Of a stretch of DNA of 64,000 bases, positions 24,245-36,200 are shown piece after piece. This stretch comes from Thysanoteuthis rhombus (taxonomy: Eukaryota; Mollusca; Cephalopoda; Oegopsida; Thysanoteuthidae): positions 9,533,814 to 9,597,813 of the forward strand of contig OY735209.1 in assembly GCA_963457665.1 (NCBI GenBank). Reading direction: 5' to 3'. Under the pieces are notes generated by a model, which had not been told where the DNA came from, did no database searches, and saw only the letters and a program-made list of their open reading frames with translations. Made by a program: the position numbers and the translations under genes. The stretch's first letter is position 1, and every line of letters starts with the position of its first letter.

Positions 24245-24885
24245 CAGGTACACCACTGATTTTCCGGCAACGTCTCTTTTAATCTAGACAAAGTTAGGAG
24301 AGGGTACTTGGATTTCTCGCGACTTTTACACTCATGTACTGAGTGACCACGGATTGTGCTGCCTGAGGAGTCATCTCTCATTTATACTGTAGAGGTCGTT
24401 ACGTCTTTATCGATTCAGTGAAATCGCTCGCCTAATTTACTTGCATTTACCATCAGTTATGGCTTCCCAGCGAAGCGCTGGAGTCAATGATGGGTTAAAG
24501 CACGAACACAAGTCCATATCAATGTAAGAAAAAGGTAGAAGTGCTGAGAAAACTTGACTGTTGTGTTCTGGTACATAAGCTATGCTAGATACATGCTATC
24601 GACTCATCAACTGTATCTATGGACTTCAGTTATTATGCCAATACCTGTTTCAATTATATCAATAAACTGAATCATTTATATCAATGTATCGCATTTGACC
24701 ATTTAATATTCATTCAATTCAAGTTTCTAAAAGGTCCTAATGCTTCAAAAATAGGAGATGAGCCTAATTATCGGATCAGAGGTATATTGAATTATTATTA
24801 TTACATGAAATCTGTTGGTCCAGCAGAATGGATAATCTGACAAGGTTCTGGAACCAAAGATGCCAGAAAAATGGTGGTGTACCTG
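24245..24885. mobile_element. Non-autonomous DNA transposon with ~30-bp TIRs, class unassigned
   Basis: The left end CAGGTACACCACTGATTTTC is matched by the reverse complement of the right end (CAGGTACACCACCATTTTTC); similarity extends about 30 bp, through a CCGGCA/CTGGCA block. The 641-bp interior has no long open frame and is GC-richer than its flanks in the left half (24260-24480). No clear target-site duplication is seen. It looks like a deletion derivative or MITE. The superfamily cannot be fixed from the ends alone. Confidence 0.68.
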
Positions 24886-24889
24886 TATC

Positions 24890-26046
24890 TAATACCCAAA
24901 AGAATTAATTTTGCTGCAGAAGCAACCGGGGGATGCTTCTTAGTTTAAGAATCCAGAGGCCATGATTTTAAGCCGCAAACTTAACACTCGGACTCCAACT
25001 CAACCTTCATGGAAACAACATTCTCAATTCAAATCTGAATTACAACTGCTGTTAATAAATTGTTACGATATATAGTAGCTATCAAGTATCAATGAATTAT
25101 CAGGTTTATCTTAAAACTTCATCCCTTGGAGCAAACCCTTTGTATTTGCAGGATATGAAAATCTAACAAAAATCATTTCTAGCTTCTACCATCTACTTTA
25201 CAATATTTATACTGGGCTCAGAGCCTGAAGTCTTTATTAAATGAAACCTGGCCTAAATCAACTGTTCAAAGGCCACTGTTTAAATGTTAAGTTGATTTTC
25301 ATGTATAAGCAACTGAGAAAGATCACAAGACCTACATCAACCACCACTTGCAGATGGCACCTCTGCTGGTTGTCTTGAGGTCCCCTACAATAAGACCTAT
25401 GAACCAAGCCATCAAATAGACGTTAATATGCCAGAAAAAGAGAGGATGGTTCAAAATGAGCTGGCAACAGAAGGTGGAATGACACGACTAGACTGATTGA
25501 AAATCATACATGTTGGGGTGCCTCGACAGCCTCACGCTTCACTCACGGTGGGAGCAATGCAGTCTAAGTCTACCAATGGATTGCCTTTCTAGTAAAGTGG
25601 TCAGAGAATTGAGACTTGATACTCTGGCTATTTAGGTAGGCAAGTAGAGAAATTAACTAAACTTTTTCACTAATGTCACCGGCAAAAAGAGACACTCATT
25701 TACAGCCATTCAATTTTTTGTAGATGTTAAAAAAAGAAGGTCCACAATGATTGTGTATGAAAGTAGTTTGGGTGACGTAGTGTTCTAATAAGCGTTTGTT
25801 TTATATGTTGTGTGTTTTTGCTGTAGGCAGAATTTTTTAATGAACAAAAAACCAGGAAGAAAAAAAAAAATTAGAGCTGTTGTATATTATTGCTTAGAAC
25901 TTTTCAAGATATTACAGATAAGAAGAAAATAATTGTGCTTTGAAATTCTCTTTTTTTTTTTTCAGATATAAATATTTATCATTATGAACAGAAGGAATAT
26001 ATCTATCTATCTACTGTCTATAACTTTTTAGAAGAGTCATTGACAT
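24890..26046. other. Unrecognised sequence
   Basis: The region 25320-25600 is GC-richer and could be retroelement debris: a frame near 25430-25560 has a WNDTTR-like phrase. I cannot assign it. Otherwise it is AT-rich with homopolymers. Confidence 0.35.
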
Positions 26047-26477
26047 ACCAACTTTGATCTGGACAATACGGCCTCTTCTTTTCATCTTCAATGTAGTCAA
26101 GACATTTTTGGCTGATTTGTTTCAACGTCCCTCTTCAGGTGTAAATTGTAACATCCATTAGGGAAGAGAGTCTCTCCTATCAGTCTCTTCGTCCATTTAT
26201 CAAAGCAAGAAAATGGAAATGTTTCCATGTAAGAAATAGTACTGCAAGCATAGCTGAAATCGAATATTTACAAGTGTTGCAGTTTCTTTAAATTTTCTAT
26301 TTGATACCGTTTTTTTTTCCCTTTCAACTCCTGGAAGAATAGACTGATAGGAGAGACTTTCTCCTAATGGATATTACAATTTACACCTGAAGAGGGCAGT
26401 AGCTATGAATCTTTTGTAATGTTGTGACTACATTGAAGATGGAAAGAGGTTGAATTGTCCAAAACAAAGTTGGTAAC
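26047..26477. mobile_element. Foldback element with ~144-bp inverted arms
   Basis: The left arm 26047-26190 and right arm 26334-26477 are inverted copies. Both begin TACCAACTTTG at the outside and share GGACAAT, CATCTTCAATGTAGTCA, CTCTTCAGGTGTAAATTGTA and TCTCTCCTATCAGTCT blocks. The central 140 bp is unrelated AT-rich sequence. Flanks carry CTAT-type microsatellite on both sides, suggesting insertion into or next to it. It is non-coding. Confidence 0.8.
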
Positions 26478-26502
26478 TATCTGTCTATCTATATACATAC
26501 AT

Positions 26503-26655
26503 AGCGGATTCCAGTTGATTGGAACATCGATTGCAAAGAATATGCTATTAATTGTGTAAGAACACAATCAAATGTATGGAATAATAACAAAGTTTCTGTG
26601 TATTTGGACCAAAATTTGTGGTCCTGATACATTCCACTCAACCAGAATCCATTGT
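26503..26655. mobile_element. Short MITE with Tigger/pogo-like inverted ends
   Basis: The left end AGCGGATTCCAGTTGATTGG is an imperfect inverted match of the right end (TCCACTCAACCAGAATCCAT). Only about 150 bp lie in between and there is no coding capacity. The GGATTCC-type end resembles Tigger/pogo termini, like the fragment at 3195. It sits directly between the foldback element and a long TA run. Confidence 0.5.
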
Positions 26656-26661
26656 GTGTGT

Positions 26662-26666
<5 letters not shown>

Positions 26667-26719
<53 letters not shown>
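26667..26719. repeat. (TA)n microsatellite
   Basis: About 53 bp of uninterrupted TA, preceded by a short GT run. Frames open across it on both strands are artefacts. Confidence 0.95.
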
Positions 26720-26722
<3 letters not shown>

Positions 26723-27599
26723 CTCAATTTTCGTCTTAAGATTTAAAAAAAAATTTTTTTTTTTCTTTATACAGGAATGGTTTTTACAATTTTTTTGGTC
26801 ATTTTTCTTTACTGTGGAAGAATATTTTCCCCAATTTTTTTTTGTGTTTTTGTGTTTGGGAAAGATACATTCAAATTTTTTTTCATAGGTTTCTCTGTTT
26901 TTTTTCAATTTTTTTTTTCAATTTTTTAAAAAATATAATTTTTTTGTCTTATCCTTGATACTTAACATTCAAGAAGCTCAACAGGAAAAACTATACATAA
27001 AAAAATTCATTTTATTTTTTCTAGAATGCTAGATTAAACAATAACTTATAGCAATGAAATACTTCAGCAGATGTAGGAATTATAAATCAAATCGTTTTGT
27101 TATATAGTTAACTTATGAATATCTTGACATAAAATTGAGAAAATGGATAACGGTATTTTTATATTTGTTCTTTCCAAAAATGATGGTTTTTTTTTTGCAA
27201 TTTGAAATTTATAAAGAATTTTATAGTATTAAAATCAAATTTTTAAACAATTTTTTTAAAATCAGCTTTTTTGAAATGTTTTCTATTTACATATTGAAAA
27301 TCCTTTATATGCCTTCATAAAATCTCTTTTCTCTTTTTATGAGAGTAAAAACAATTCTTCTAGAAACCGAACTTGTTTGTGTGAGTCTCTTTGTTTTAGA
27401 ATTCAACAAGTCTGTTCAACGGAACTAAATCATTTGAACTCAACAGTTTGAACAGCAGGACAACCAAACAGGACCGACAGACTTCAGTTCTTCATACCGT
27501 TTTTCAAAACCACGCTAACATCATAAATAGTCTGAAGACAATCAGTTCAAGAGATTGATACAAGAATATCAATTTATATATATTTATTTCTTCATCCCA
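26720..27599. other. Very AT-rich non-coding stretch
   Basis: T-rich and A-rich runs dominate. No gene is recognised. Confidence 0.5.
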
Positions 27600-27911
27600 G
27601 TGGTATAGAAAAGAAAGGTCTACAACTGGTGCATCCTACTGATAGTCACCTATGGAGCAGAAACATGGAACTTAACCAAGAGATTGGCTCTCAAACTCAA
27701 AACCATGCAATGTGCACACGAAAAAATCATGCTGAACATCACATGGAAGTATCACAAGACAGCACAATATATTAAAGAGCAAACAGAGGTAAAGGTATCC
27801 AAGAAGCCATTTGGAAGCTCAAATTGCGATGGGCAGGCCATGTCACAAGAATATAAGACAACCCCTAGACATCGTGACTCACTACATTGATATCTAGAGA
27901 TCATTTGCAGC
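27600..27911 (+). pseudogene. RTE-type LINE reverse transcriptase, C-terminal fragment
   Basis: From about 27646 the plus-strand frame reads TYGAETWNLTKRLALKLKTM and then IMLNITWK, the conserved TYG.E.W...L..KL...Q..C.R.ML.I block just after the reverse transcriptase core of RTE-type non-LTR retrotransposons. The 'I+EQT+VK' and 'LKLRWAGHV' blocks follow in shifted frames. Stops and frameshifts show it is dead. The 5' portion (endonuclease and polymerase core) is missing, the usual 5' truncation. The element is split by the hAT-like insertion that follows and resumes at 28447. Confidence 0.7.
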
Positions 27912-27919
27912 ACTGTGGT

Positions 27920-28446
27920 CAGGGCCGGATTAAGACCACAACGGGCCCCATGCCACTTATGATTTTGGGGGCCACTTTATAAAAAGTCATATGAGATCTA
28001 AATTATATGTTTATATTGAAATGTAAACACAGTAAAAATTGAAAGAGAATCTTTTTACTGAAACATAAGCGGATATTTTTAAAAAATATATGAGAAAGAA
28101 AGAACAAAAAATATTTTTTTTAAATTTCAAAAGTTCGTAATTAAACAATATAAAAAATGTAGGAAATATGCTATAAGTTACAAAGATAGTAATAATAGTT
28201 TTTTTTACAAATGTTTAAATAAGGAAACTTATCGTATAAACTACTAGAAGGGTTATTTTACCGATGGAATAATTTTTTTTTTTTTATATATGTGTCAAAT
28301 GTATTAAGTAATCGTTTTATTTATGATTATCACTATTTCCTGAGGGAAAAAGATCTAAGAACTATATTGCTATTTTTTTGCGAGCCCGCTCAATGCCTTG
28401 GGGCCCAAGCTGTGTCGTAGTTTGCATCTAGGCTAATCCGGCTCTG
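27920..28446. mobile_element. Non-autonomous hAT-like element inserted in a LINE
   Basis: The left terminus CAGGGCCGGATTAAGACCAC and the inverted right terminus (CAGAGCCGGATTAG read inward) match at 14 of 15 bases over their ends. Subterminal regions carry GGGCCCC-type blocks typical of hAT-like elements. Flanking 8-mers, actgtggt (27912-27919) and actgaggc (28447-28454), agree at 6 of 8 positions, fitting an aged 8-bp target duplication. The interior is 527 bp, AT-rich and non-coding. Confidence 0.78.
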
Positions 28447-28570
28447 ACTGAGGCAGGCAAAAAATAAAATGGCTTGCTTATTTAGTCAGGGTCTGAATGT
28501 ATTGACACCATAATTCTCAGGAGGGGAAAAAAACTGGTAGACCTTGAGGGAGGCCTATGTCCAACAACAT
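28447..28570 (+). pseudogene. RTE-type LINE, 3' part after the insertion
   Basis: Reading continues with remnants of the RTE C-terminal tail, including a 'T+RE' phrase followed by AYVQQ, the usual end of this reading frame (LGEAYVQ-type) near 28540-28565. Together with 27600-27911 it forms one LINE fragment interrupted by a hAT-like element. Confidence 0.55.
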
Positions 28571-29424
28571 ATGATTGATGATGATATATATATATATACG
28601 TATACAAATTTGTCTTAGGAAAATTCTATTTGGAAAACATGAGATTTTACAAGCTGTATGCATTAAGGCAGCATTAACAGCAGCAGTTTTGCAATTGAGA
28701 ATAATTTTTATAATTTGGATATCCTTTTTTTTGTTTTTTAAAAGTTATGTACAGGTATTTAACAAAACTCCTGCTGATAGTGCCGTTATCTCAGAAGTGT
28801 TATCAACGTGAGATATAAATGTACCCACCTCTATACACATTTTGCTTGTTTATGCTGAGAAGGAAAAAACACAACAAAAAAAAACAAAAAAAAAAAAACT
28901 CTGTAATACAGCACACGAATAGATAACCTTTAGCACTCACTTGGTGACTTTGTTCACAGAGCAAAAAGTTTGTCCTGCCAATGCAGGCGATTCCAATTGC
29001 CAAACAGTCGTGCGTTTGAATTTCAAAGGATTGTGTTGTCATGTCAATTTTAGTTATACATGAACAGACCACAAGAGTTGATGGTTTTCAAAGTTACTAA
29101 GTGCACAAAATCTTGGCGCCCTTGAAAAAGAATGCAAGAGTGCTAAAGGTTAAAGAGAGATAAAAAAAAGCCTTTATCTTAAAAGTGTTTCTATGTTTTA
29201 ATGTTATTTCTTGACCAGAATTTGGTGTACAAATATAGAGTTTGAGTTAAAACAAACAGTCTAGAAGAAATTGGAAACAAAATAAATAGTTTAGAGAAAA
29301 AAAAACTTTTAAATAAAAATATGAAAGGACACTTTGTTATTTTGTCTTTTTTTTTAAGTTCGTTTTTTTTTATCTTTCAATCTCAAATTCATAACTTATT
29401 TGGATAAAAAAAAAAAAAAATGAA
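28571..29424. other. AT-rich non-coding stretch
   Basis: Short TA run at 28583-28598 and several A or T runs. No gene is recognised. It lies just downstream of the predicted FHOD 3' end. Confidence 0.5.
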
Positions 29425-29444
29425 ATACAAAAAAACCGGAAACA

Positions 29445-29450
29445 TTTATT
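29445..29450 (-). promoter_or_regulatory. Candidate polyadenylation signal AATAAA
   Basis: TTTATT on the plus strand, so AATAAA on the FHOD strand, about 700 nt after the stop codon. T-rich sequence follows in the transcript direction. Chance occurrence is easy in AT-rich DNA. Confidence 0.3.
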
Positions 29451-29670
29451 TCTTCACTTCCAGGAATTTCTTCTGTTTTGTTTAGCATATATAACTTGTA
29501 ATCAAAACATTTCTTTTTTCCTATTTAAAGTGTTCACTGCATGTTTGGGCCTTTCTTTTTTTTTTTTGTCCCCCCACCCAGCCCCATAATTTATGTTTGT
29601 AATTTCTTTCATATCTTTTTTTGTTTTCTTTTTTGTTTGTTTTGAGCAAAAGTTATTTTGACTAAAAAAT

Positions 29671-29692
29671 ATCATCATCATCATCATCATCA
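29671..29692. repeat. (ATC)n trinucleotide repeat
   Basis: Seven ATC units, inside the probable FHOD 3' UTR (GAT repeats on the transcript). Confidence 0.9.
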
Positions 29693-30145
29693 CATTGAAC
29701 ATTGGTAGTCCTGGACAGGTAATAGCAGGTGTCACCGTCAGAGCGAGTGAGTAACGTACATTTTTTTTTTTCTTTTGTTAGCATGTACCAAGTTAGTGAG
29801 TGTGTGACTATTCGAGAAGGGAAGCAGCAGGAGACCATCGCAAATAAATAACAAGAGTCACGATTCCGTAGCGGGATGTCGGATGATATCATCGTAATTG
29901 TCACAAAATGGTGATAATAGTAATAGTGGTGAAAGACAAGGTAAGACTGTCCGAGGGACGAGCCAAAATGCAGACAGATAGGCAGCCTGGCAAGCCAAGC
30001 AAACATGCAAGGCACGAACGCATGTGTCCCTGCGACTGCCACAGCTGCACAATTTGTCTGTTAATGGGCGGATCTTTGCTGTTGGCATGCATCTGACTGC
30101 AGTGCGGAGACCGATTCAGCACTGGAGTAGAAAATGCAACAAACT

Positions 30146-30219
30146 TCAAACGTCTTCCTGATAGGCAGCAATGGTTTCGAGCTCTTCCGTGTCCAGGCCT
30201 GACTTTAGTGTTCGACGCA
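30146..30219 (-). CDS. FHOD: FHOD terminal exon with stop codon
   Basis: The acceptor is TTTCTTCCAG|TGCGTC. The two first bases complete Leu with the last base of exon 9. It then encodes [20 protein letters not shown], three more residues, and TGA at 30146-30148. The RRTLKSGL block is the conserved FHOD C-terminus and restores the frame across an 8.2-kb intron, so the assignment is firm despite only 23 whole codons. Confidence 0.9.
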
Positions 30220-33200
30220 CTGGAAGAAAAGAAACAAAGACATTGATATGAATTGTTAAAATTGGCAACGTGAAATGCTTATTGCCTGGCAGGTTACGCA
30301 GACAAAAAAAAAGGGGGGAAATGATCAGATTTTAGCTTAGGGAATCAGATGATGGTTCATACAACTAGCAAAAAAAAATGATATCTTCCCCTACGATCAG
30401 ATATTAGGTCTACGAACAATAAAGGGGGTGGGTTAGTAATTGATGGTTGGATATTCCAGTAGATTCAAGACAAGGGGTAATGTAAGAGATGAATGGATTG
30501 GTTAAGAACTGAAGAATCTTCATGTTCAGACTTCCTGGGCTAGCAGCTGGAATTGCAAGGAGGTCGATCTGGAAAGTATCAAGCCATTTTGAAAATCTCC
30601 AAAACCAGTTGTGTCGCCTTGCGGTAACTTGGTAATCAAACAGAGGGGAAAAATAGTACAACTTTTTTTTTTTTTCAAGGCTTCCATAGTTTTAGATTAT
30701 AAACATTTGCCTATATATATCTGTTCTCTTGCTGCTTCAAGCGTGTTTTCTAAAAGGTTTTAAGCAGTCATGGGTTTCTTCCCTCGATCTTTTTCCAGTG
30801 ACCAAAAAGTAGTCACAAGTAATTCAGCATAAGATAAAATGATAACACCTGAAGATCATCTTAATTGATCGATATCGCATTCTTATAAAAAACTTTATTT
30901 TTCGACAGTAAACGATGCAAAAAGGTGAGCAAAAAAAAAAAAAAAAAAAAATATTTCCATACAAAACTGACGAACTCGATTGAATAAGTAAGAAAAACCG
31001 GTGCCGTTGAAATAAACTGCCAAATGTGTGACGATTAGTAGGAAAAGAAGCGGATGGTTTATGTTCCGGCTCCAATGGTATCAGAAGCCAAAATCTGTCC
31101 ACAAATGAGGCGGAAAGAAAGACAATGATGGGATGAAAACGTGGAGAGAAACCATGCTTGAAAAAATCTTTTTTTTTTGGCAATGAGACCAAGGATTTTC
31201 ATGCAAAAATAGATGTTTGGTAGGGAAAGTGCCAACTCACGTTGGCTGGGTGGGGGGGAGAGAGAGGGAAGGGGAGATGGGGAGAAGGAGGAGAGGAAGG
31301 GTAGAGGGAGAGAGATAGGGGGAGGGAAGAATGAAGGTGTGTGTGTGTGTATGCGTGTATGAACGGCAGACAACAACAAAGACAATAGCTGCACTTCAAA
31401 GGCTGAAAATGAAACCAAAGATGGAAAGGAAAGGAAAAAAAAAATTAAAAAAAAAAAAAAATCAAAATGACGCATTTGAAAACAAGTTCTTCGTGCAAAT
31501 TTGTTTTTTTAGCAGGAATATTTTTTTTTTAAAGTGAAAATTTTCCTTCTGCATATTCCTGAATTCTGGAACATTCTTTTTTTATCTTCAATTTATTTTC
31601 TTGAATAAGCAAACAGATATATTCTGAAATCCCAACATCTTTTTGGATTCTGCTTAGGAAGATCTGGTGTGGTAGTGTTCTTTCACAGTTGACCAATTGC
31701 ATAACATGATGTTGAATATGCTTTATGAATATTCAGGACGTGCTTTAAACTTAGAGTTTTTAAACTTTATAATCTAACGTTGCTGGTTTTGAGATGTATT
31801 CAGAGATTGTACCTATTGAATGGTTTAATACAAAATAGGAATTCAATTGAAAATTATCAGCTGCAAATTGATCATGAGTTATTTGTTGAGAAATTGCTTT
31901 CTGATTGCCAATTCTTCAGACATTTTTTTCCCCTGAACATTTTCAATTTCTTTACAACACAGAGTTTTATTCCTCTTCAACTATGATCCCAACGAGAGGT
32001 GAACGATGAGTTATGGCATACAACACACCATGCGACAAAATCACTCTTCTGTTAACAAAATGCCTTACTTAGTTCTCTTTTGATATCTTGCAAGGGAGAT
32101 AACTCAACAGGTACTGCCATTGTAGATTTGGCCATTTCAATGGCTAAAAGTTGCTGGAATACTTAAAAATGACTATTGAAAAATATCATTTCCAGGTAAC
32201 AAAATAACTGAAAAATGATTGAGAAATAAAAAACACTAACCTCAAATCTACCTACTAACCCAAACTACATGCCTTCTTGGCTCTGATGTGAGACTGAAAA
32301 TAACTATTTGATCAATGTTAGAAATTAAGCCACTTTCACCCATCCAAAATGGCCAATTAAAAAATTTGTCCTATAATAGTTCAACAGCAGCAGCAGCATC
32401 TAATCATGTATAGTGTCTGTCTCGATTACCTCCCGTGCAAAATATCGAAAAACGTTTATATGTACCAATTTCAAACAATCATTGTTCTTTTGTTTTAGAT
32501 CATCTGTTAATTGAGCTGAGATCAGGATTCTATCTGAACTCATTAAAATATACTTTGAAATAAGTTTCAATGACTCAGTAGGCAAGGTTCTGGAGTAGAT
32601 AGTTTAGTAATTACTGAAAGCCACAGGGCTTGAATCAAAACGTCCTGTCTTGCTACTCAAAGCCTAGAGCTTGCAGGATAGACCTTATGATCAGAATGTC
32701 ACACTGCTAATCTTAAGGTTCAAATTTTCATTCTTGTAGAAAGCACTAGAGTAGAGGAAAGTCCTTGGTGTAAATTTTTGACAAAACATTAAAATTCACA
32801 GCCCACTACCAACAGAAGAACCCCCCCCTAACAAAATGAAACACTTAGTTGTCTATACCACACCTTCAAGGACATAGATGTGAAAATATTCAAAATGCAA
32901 TATAAAGCACCCGTCAAGCCACATTTGGAATTCAGCTACTGCATTTGATCATCCCCAGCATAAATCTACCATAGACACTACAGAAAGAGCAGAAAGAAGA
33001 GTCAGAAAGATGATCCCCAGCATCAAATACCTGTTGTATTCAGAGAGACTAAAAAAGCTTGATCTGGGGGACACTATCTAGAACCCATGCTGATCTACAG
33101 GAAATATACAGGATAATCTCCCGTCAACACACACCATTGACCGAGACTGTAAGTGCAGCGTCTGTCCAGATAAGATCATGCGACAGCCATCCCTAAGCAG

Positions 33201-36200
33201 AGCAACCACAGGTCAGAATAAGAAGCTAGAAATTCAAACAGCCATCAGAATTGAAAATCACTTCTCAGAAAGATCTGCTCCAATCTGGAACAAACTATCG
33301 AAGTCTCTTCACCAAACATAAAGATATTTAAGTCAAATCTTGAAAAAGATCTCAGACACCAAATGTACGAATATGAATCTTCAAACTAAATAATAGAAAG
33401 CAATTGGAACAGAAAATCAAAACCACAGTAGGACTCCTTGGGTGGACATTAGTAACATACTATTGCGCTGCTTCAGATATACATACAGGTGAAGTCCAAA
33501 TTCATACACTGACCAAAGTGAATTCCAAACTAGTGCAAATGCTTTTTATAGTAATTAATTGGTCAACTTTAAACTGAAATAAAAATTGCCTTTGCTTCAG
33601 GACTCAGACTTATAAATTCTGAAAGTCTATTGAATAATGATGGAAGTTGGAATATTCAACTTGTTTCGCTGTCAAAAGATGTTTATTAACGTTTTTGCCA
33701 CTGAATCTGTTGAGCACCAAACAACATCACTAATGTAACATCCCCTTTTTGATATTCTGCTATGTCTTCATTTTGTCCTCTGCACGCTGCTGCTATTAAC
33801 ACCAGCTTTCCAGGGACGCTATTTAGTCTCTGGAGGAATCCTCATTGTTCTGTTCTTGGCAAACACACGTCAACAAAAAAGACGTTGACGGTAAAGGTGA
33901 ATAGAGCGAATTGAGTGAATTAAGATGTTATGGAGAAGAGTCACACATAATGTTCAAGTATACTGAGTGGCAAGTGACTCGTCCACTGAGAACTAACAGA
34001 AACAATGGTGGAAAATGAAAAGGACATTTGTGTGTAGATTCAATGAAGAAGAATGTAAATAATATGAATGCTGATCATGAGAATATATAGTGACAAATGA
34101 AACTTAGGTAAATGATAATTTCCCTGTAGGGATTTTTTTCCTTCAAAAAAAAAAAAAAAAAAAAAAATAAATGATGCAAGATAGATAAGGTGAGGGTGTT
34201 ATAAAAAACATGGCTCTCTTCCAGACAGGTTTACAGTTTGATCACATAAAAAACTATTATCAAAGAAGCCAAATAATCAAGTAGCAAATATAGAGAAAGC
34301 TGTTTATTATAATCTTAGAGGTTATCAAATGCTCATTGTTATCAAAATCAGCTGGCTCCAAATATTTCGTTTAAAATTAATTAAAAATTGAAAAATAAAT
34401 TTTGTATCAATTTTAGATAAATGTAAAGTTGCTTTTAACAAGGACTTTGATAACTTAACAATGAATATAAACTGTTCCAACAGTTTTATGCTTCATTTAA
34501 TATCATCCTCTGATTATTGATACATGAAAGATCCTGTCCCGAAGGGTTCACAAAAAACGTTTTCCTCAATAATCAAATTTACACCATCAGATTTTCGTTA
34601 CTTATTTATTCAAATGAAGATCCTTATCTTCGAGTTCTGGGTATACAAAAGCAATAAAGATCAGGATATTGGTTTGATTAAACTGATTTTGAGTTTTGAT
34701 TGAGACCTTGTTCTTGTAAAGGAAGCCATGTTTTTTTTTCCTCCAGATCACCTGCAGCTAAAATCAAAACCAAGTTAGTACAAAGCAGCAGCTGCAGACA
34801 ACATCTAATTTGCATATGAAATTATCTGATGAATGACACATAAGAGGCAGGCAGGCAGATAGAGAGCCAGACAGACAGACAGACAGATGATGCGGGTGTC
34901 TGTCTGTTATTTGGGTGCTACAGCCATCAACAATCAGGTGCTGACCAATGGACTGGCTCACTCGGAACCAGCCGTACTGACCAAACATTCAACACCAGCA
35001 TTCAACACCAAACAGTTTGTATCATTGCAATAGATACGGCACGTTACCTAGAAATCACTGTCCCAGGGGTCTGAAAAGTTACAATAGTAACCAGATTAAT
35101 TGTTGAATCAGAGGGAGAAAGACAAACGATAAAGACGGGACATTGAAGACATTGTGACACAAGTGGAAAAAAAAAAAAAGTTCTGGGACTTCTTTGTTGG
35201 GCCTTGTTCCTCAATTTTGCAGATCACCACATTCATTCCATCCTTGTGTGTTAATTTGGTTTGAGGGCCAACAAAATTATATTAATGGTTCACTGTGGAA
35301 ACCTTGTTATTATATATATAAAGACACTAATACATTCATGAGTTAATTCAAAGAGATACCTAGAAATTATACATATTTCTGAATCTGTCAAGCACAAAAA
35401 TTTTTAATTTGATGTATTGCTGGCAACTGTTTTCTAAAGATCATCATTTTCCTAAACTTATTCCTATCAAGTAAATAATTCATTTCGTTACTGCAGAAGA
35501 AAATCTTTTTGGGCATTTTGTCTATTTTCTTTTTTCTTTATTTAAAGACTATTTCACAAATTAATATTTTGTCAATGTTGTTATACTTGAAAAAAAGTGA
35601 TATTCCTCAAAATATACCAAGAGAATTACCACAACCTAATTAAGTAACCCTTGCCAACAATCTAAATAAATTGTGAATCCTTCGGCGATGCAGTCCTCAA
35701 TAGCATAGAGAAACATTTCTGCAGTTTGATAGAAATATTCAGCTGCCCAAGGAGTTAAAACACAGAAAGATTGGCAAAACCGAGGAACGTAATAAGTGGA
35801 GCACAGATAACAAAGAAGTACCAGGGTTTTTTTTTATCATTTGAAAATGGGAAAAAAAAACATTGTGAAAAAATTACATTAATTACATAAACATTAAAAA
35901 TTGACCAGACATGTAAAATATTCACAAAAAAAAGATTCATTTTTTCAGTATTCTCATTTAAATAGAGAATAATCAATATAAATTCTTTCAACAATAAAAA
36001 AAAATTGCAAGTAACTATTTCTTATATTTCAAAGAAAAGAAAACCACAAAAAGTAACAAATTTCCCAAATATAATTATACTACTTATACTAAATGGTTCT
36101 AATGATGTACAAATGTAGGACTTAGAGAGTAACACAACTATAAAGTTGCCTGACTAAACACTTGGTCTTGATCAGTCACTACGCAGACAATACTTCAAAC

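Larger units (their letters stand above)
29425..30145 (-). other. Probable FHOD 3' untranslated region
   Basis: Directly after the FHOD stop codon the GC content stays well above the neighbouring intron down to about 29690, as expected of transcribed exon. A canonical AATAAA signal on the minus strand lies at 29445-29450 and is a plausible polyadenylation signal, giving a 3' UTR of about 0.7 kb. Closely overlapping open frames here on the minus strand are shadows. Transcript data would be needed to fix the end. Confidence 0.35.

Noticed and set aside
26489-26908. 139-codon minus-strand frame
   Set aside because: It crosses the (TA)n run (Tyr-Ile repeats) and the MITE; a low-complexity artefact.
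29662-30042. 126-codon minus-strand frame and overlapping neighbours
   Set aside because: They lie in the probable FHOD 3' UTR directly after the stop codon. Three mutually overlapping frames with no conserved motif indicate non-coding, GC-richer UTR.
31059-31475. 138-codon minus-strand frame rich in Pro, Ser and Leu, considered as a FHOD FH1 segment
   Set aside because: It is the complement of a purine tract and lies downstream of FH2 in the transcript, so it cannot be FH1. No poly-Pro blocks of FH1 type are present.
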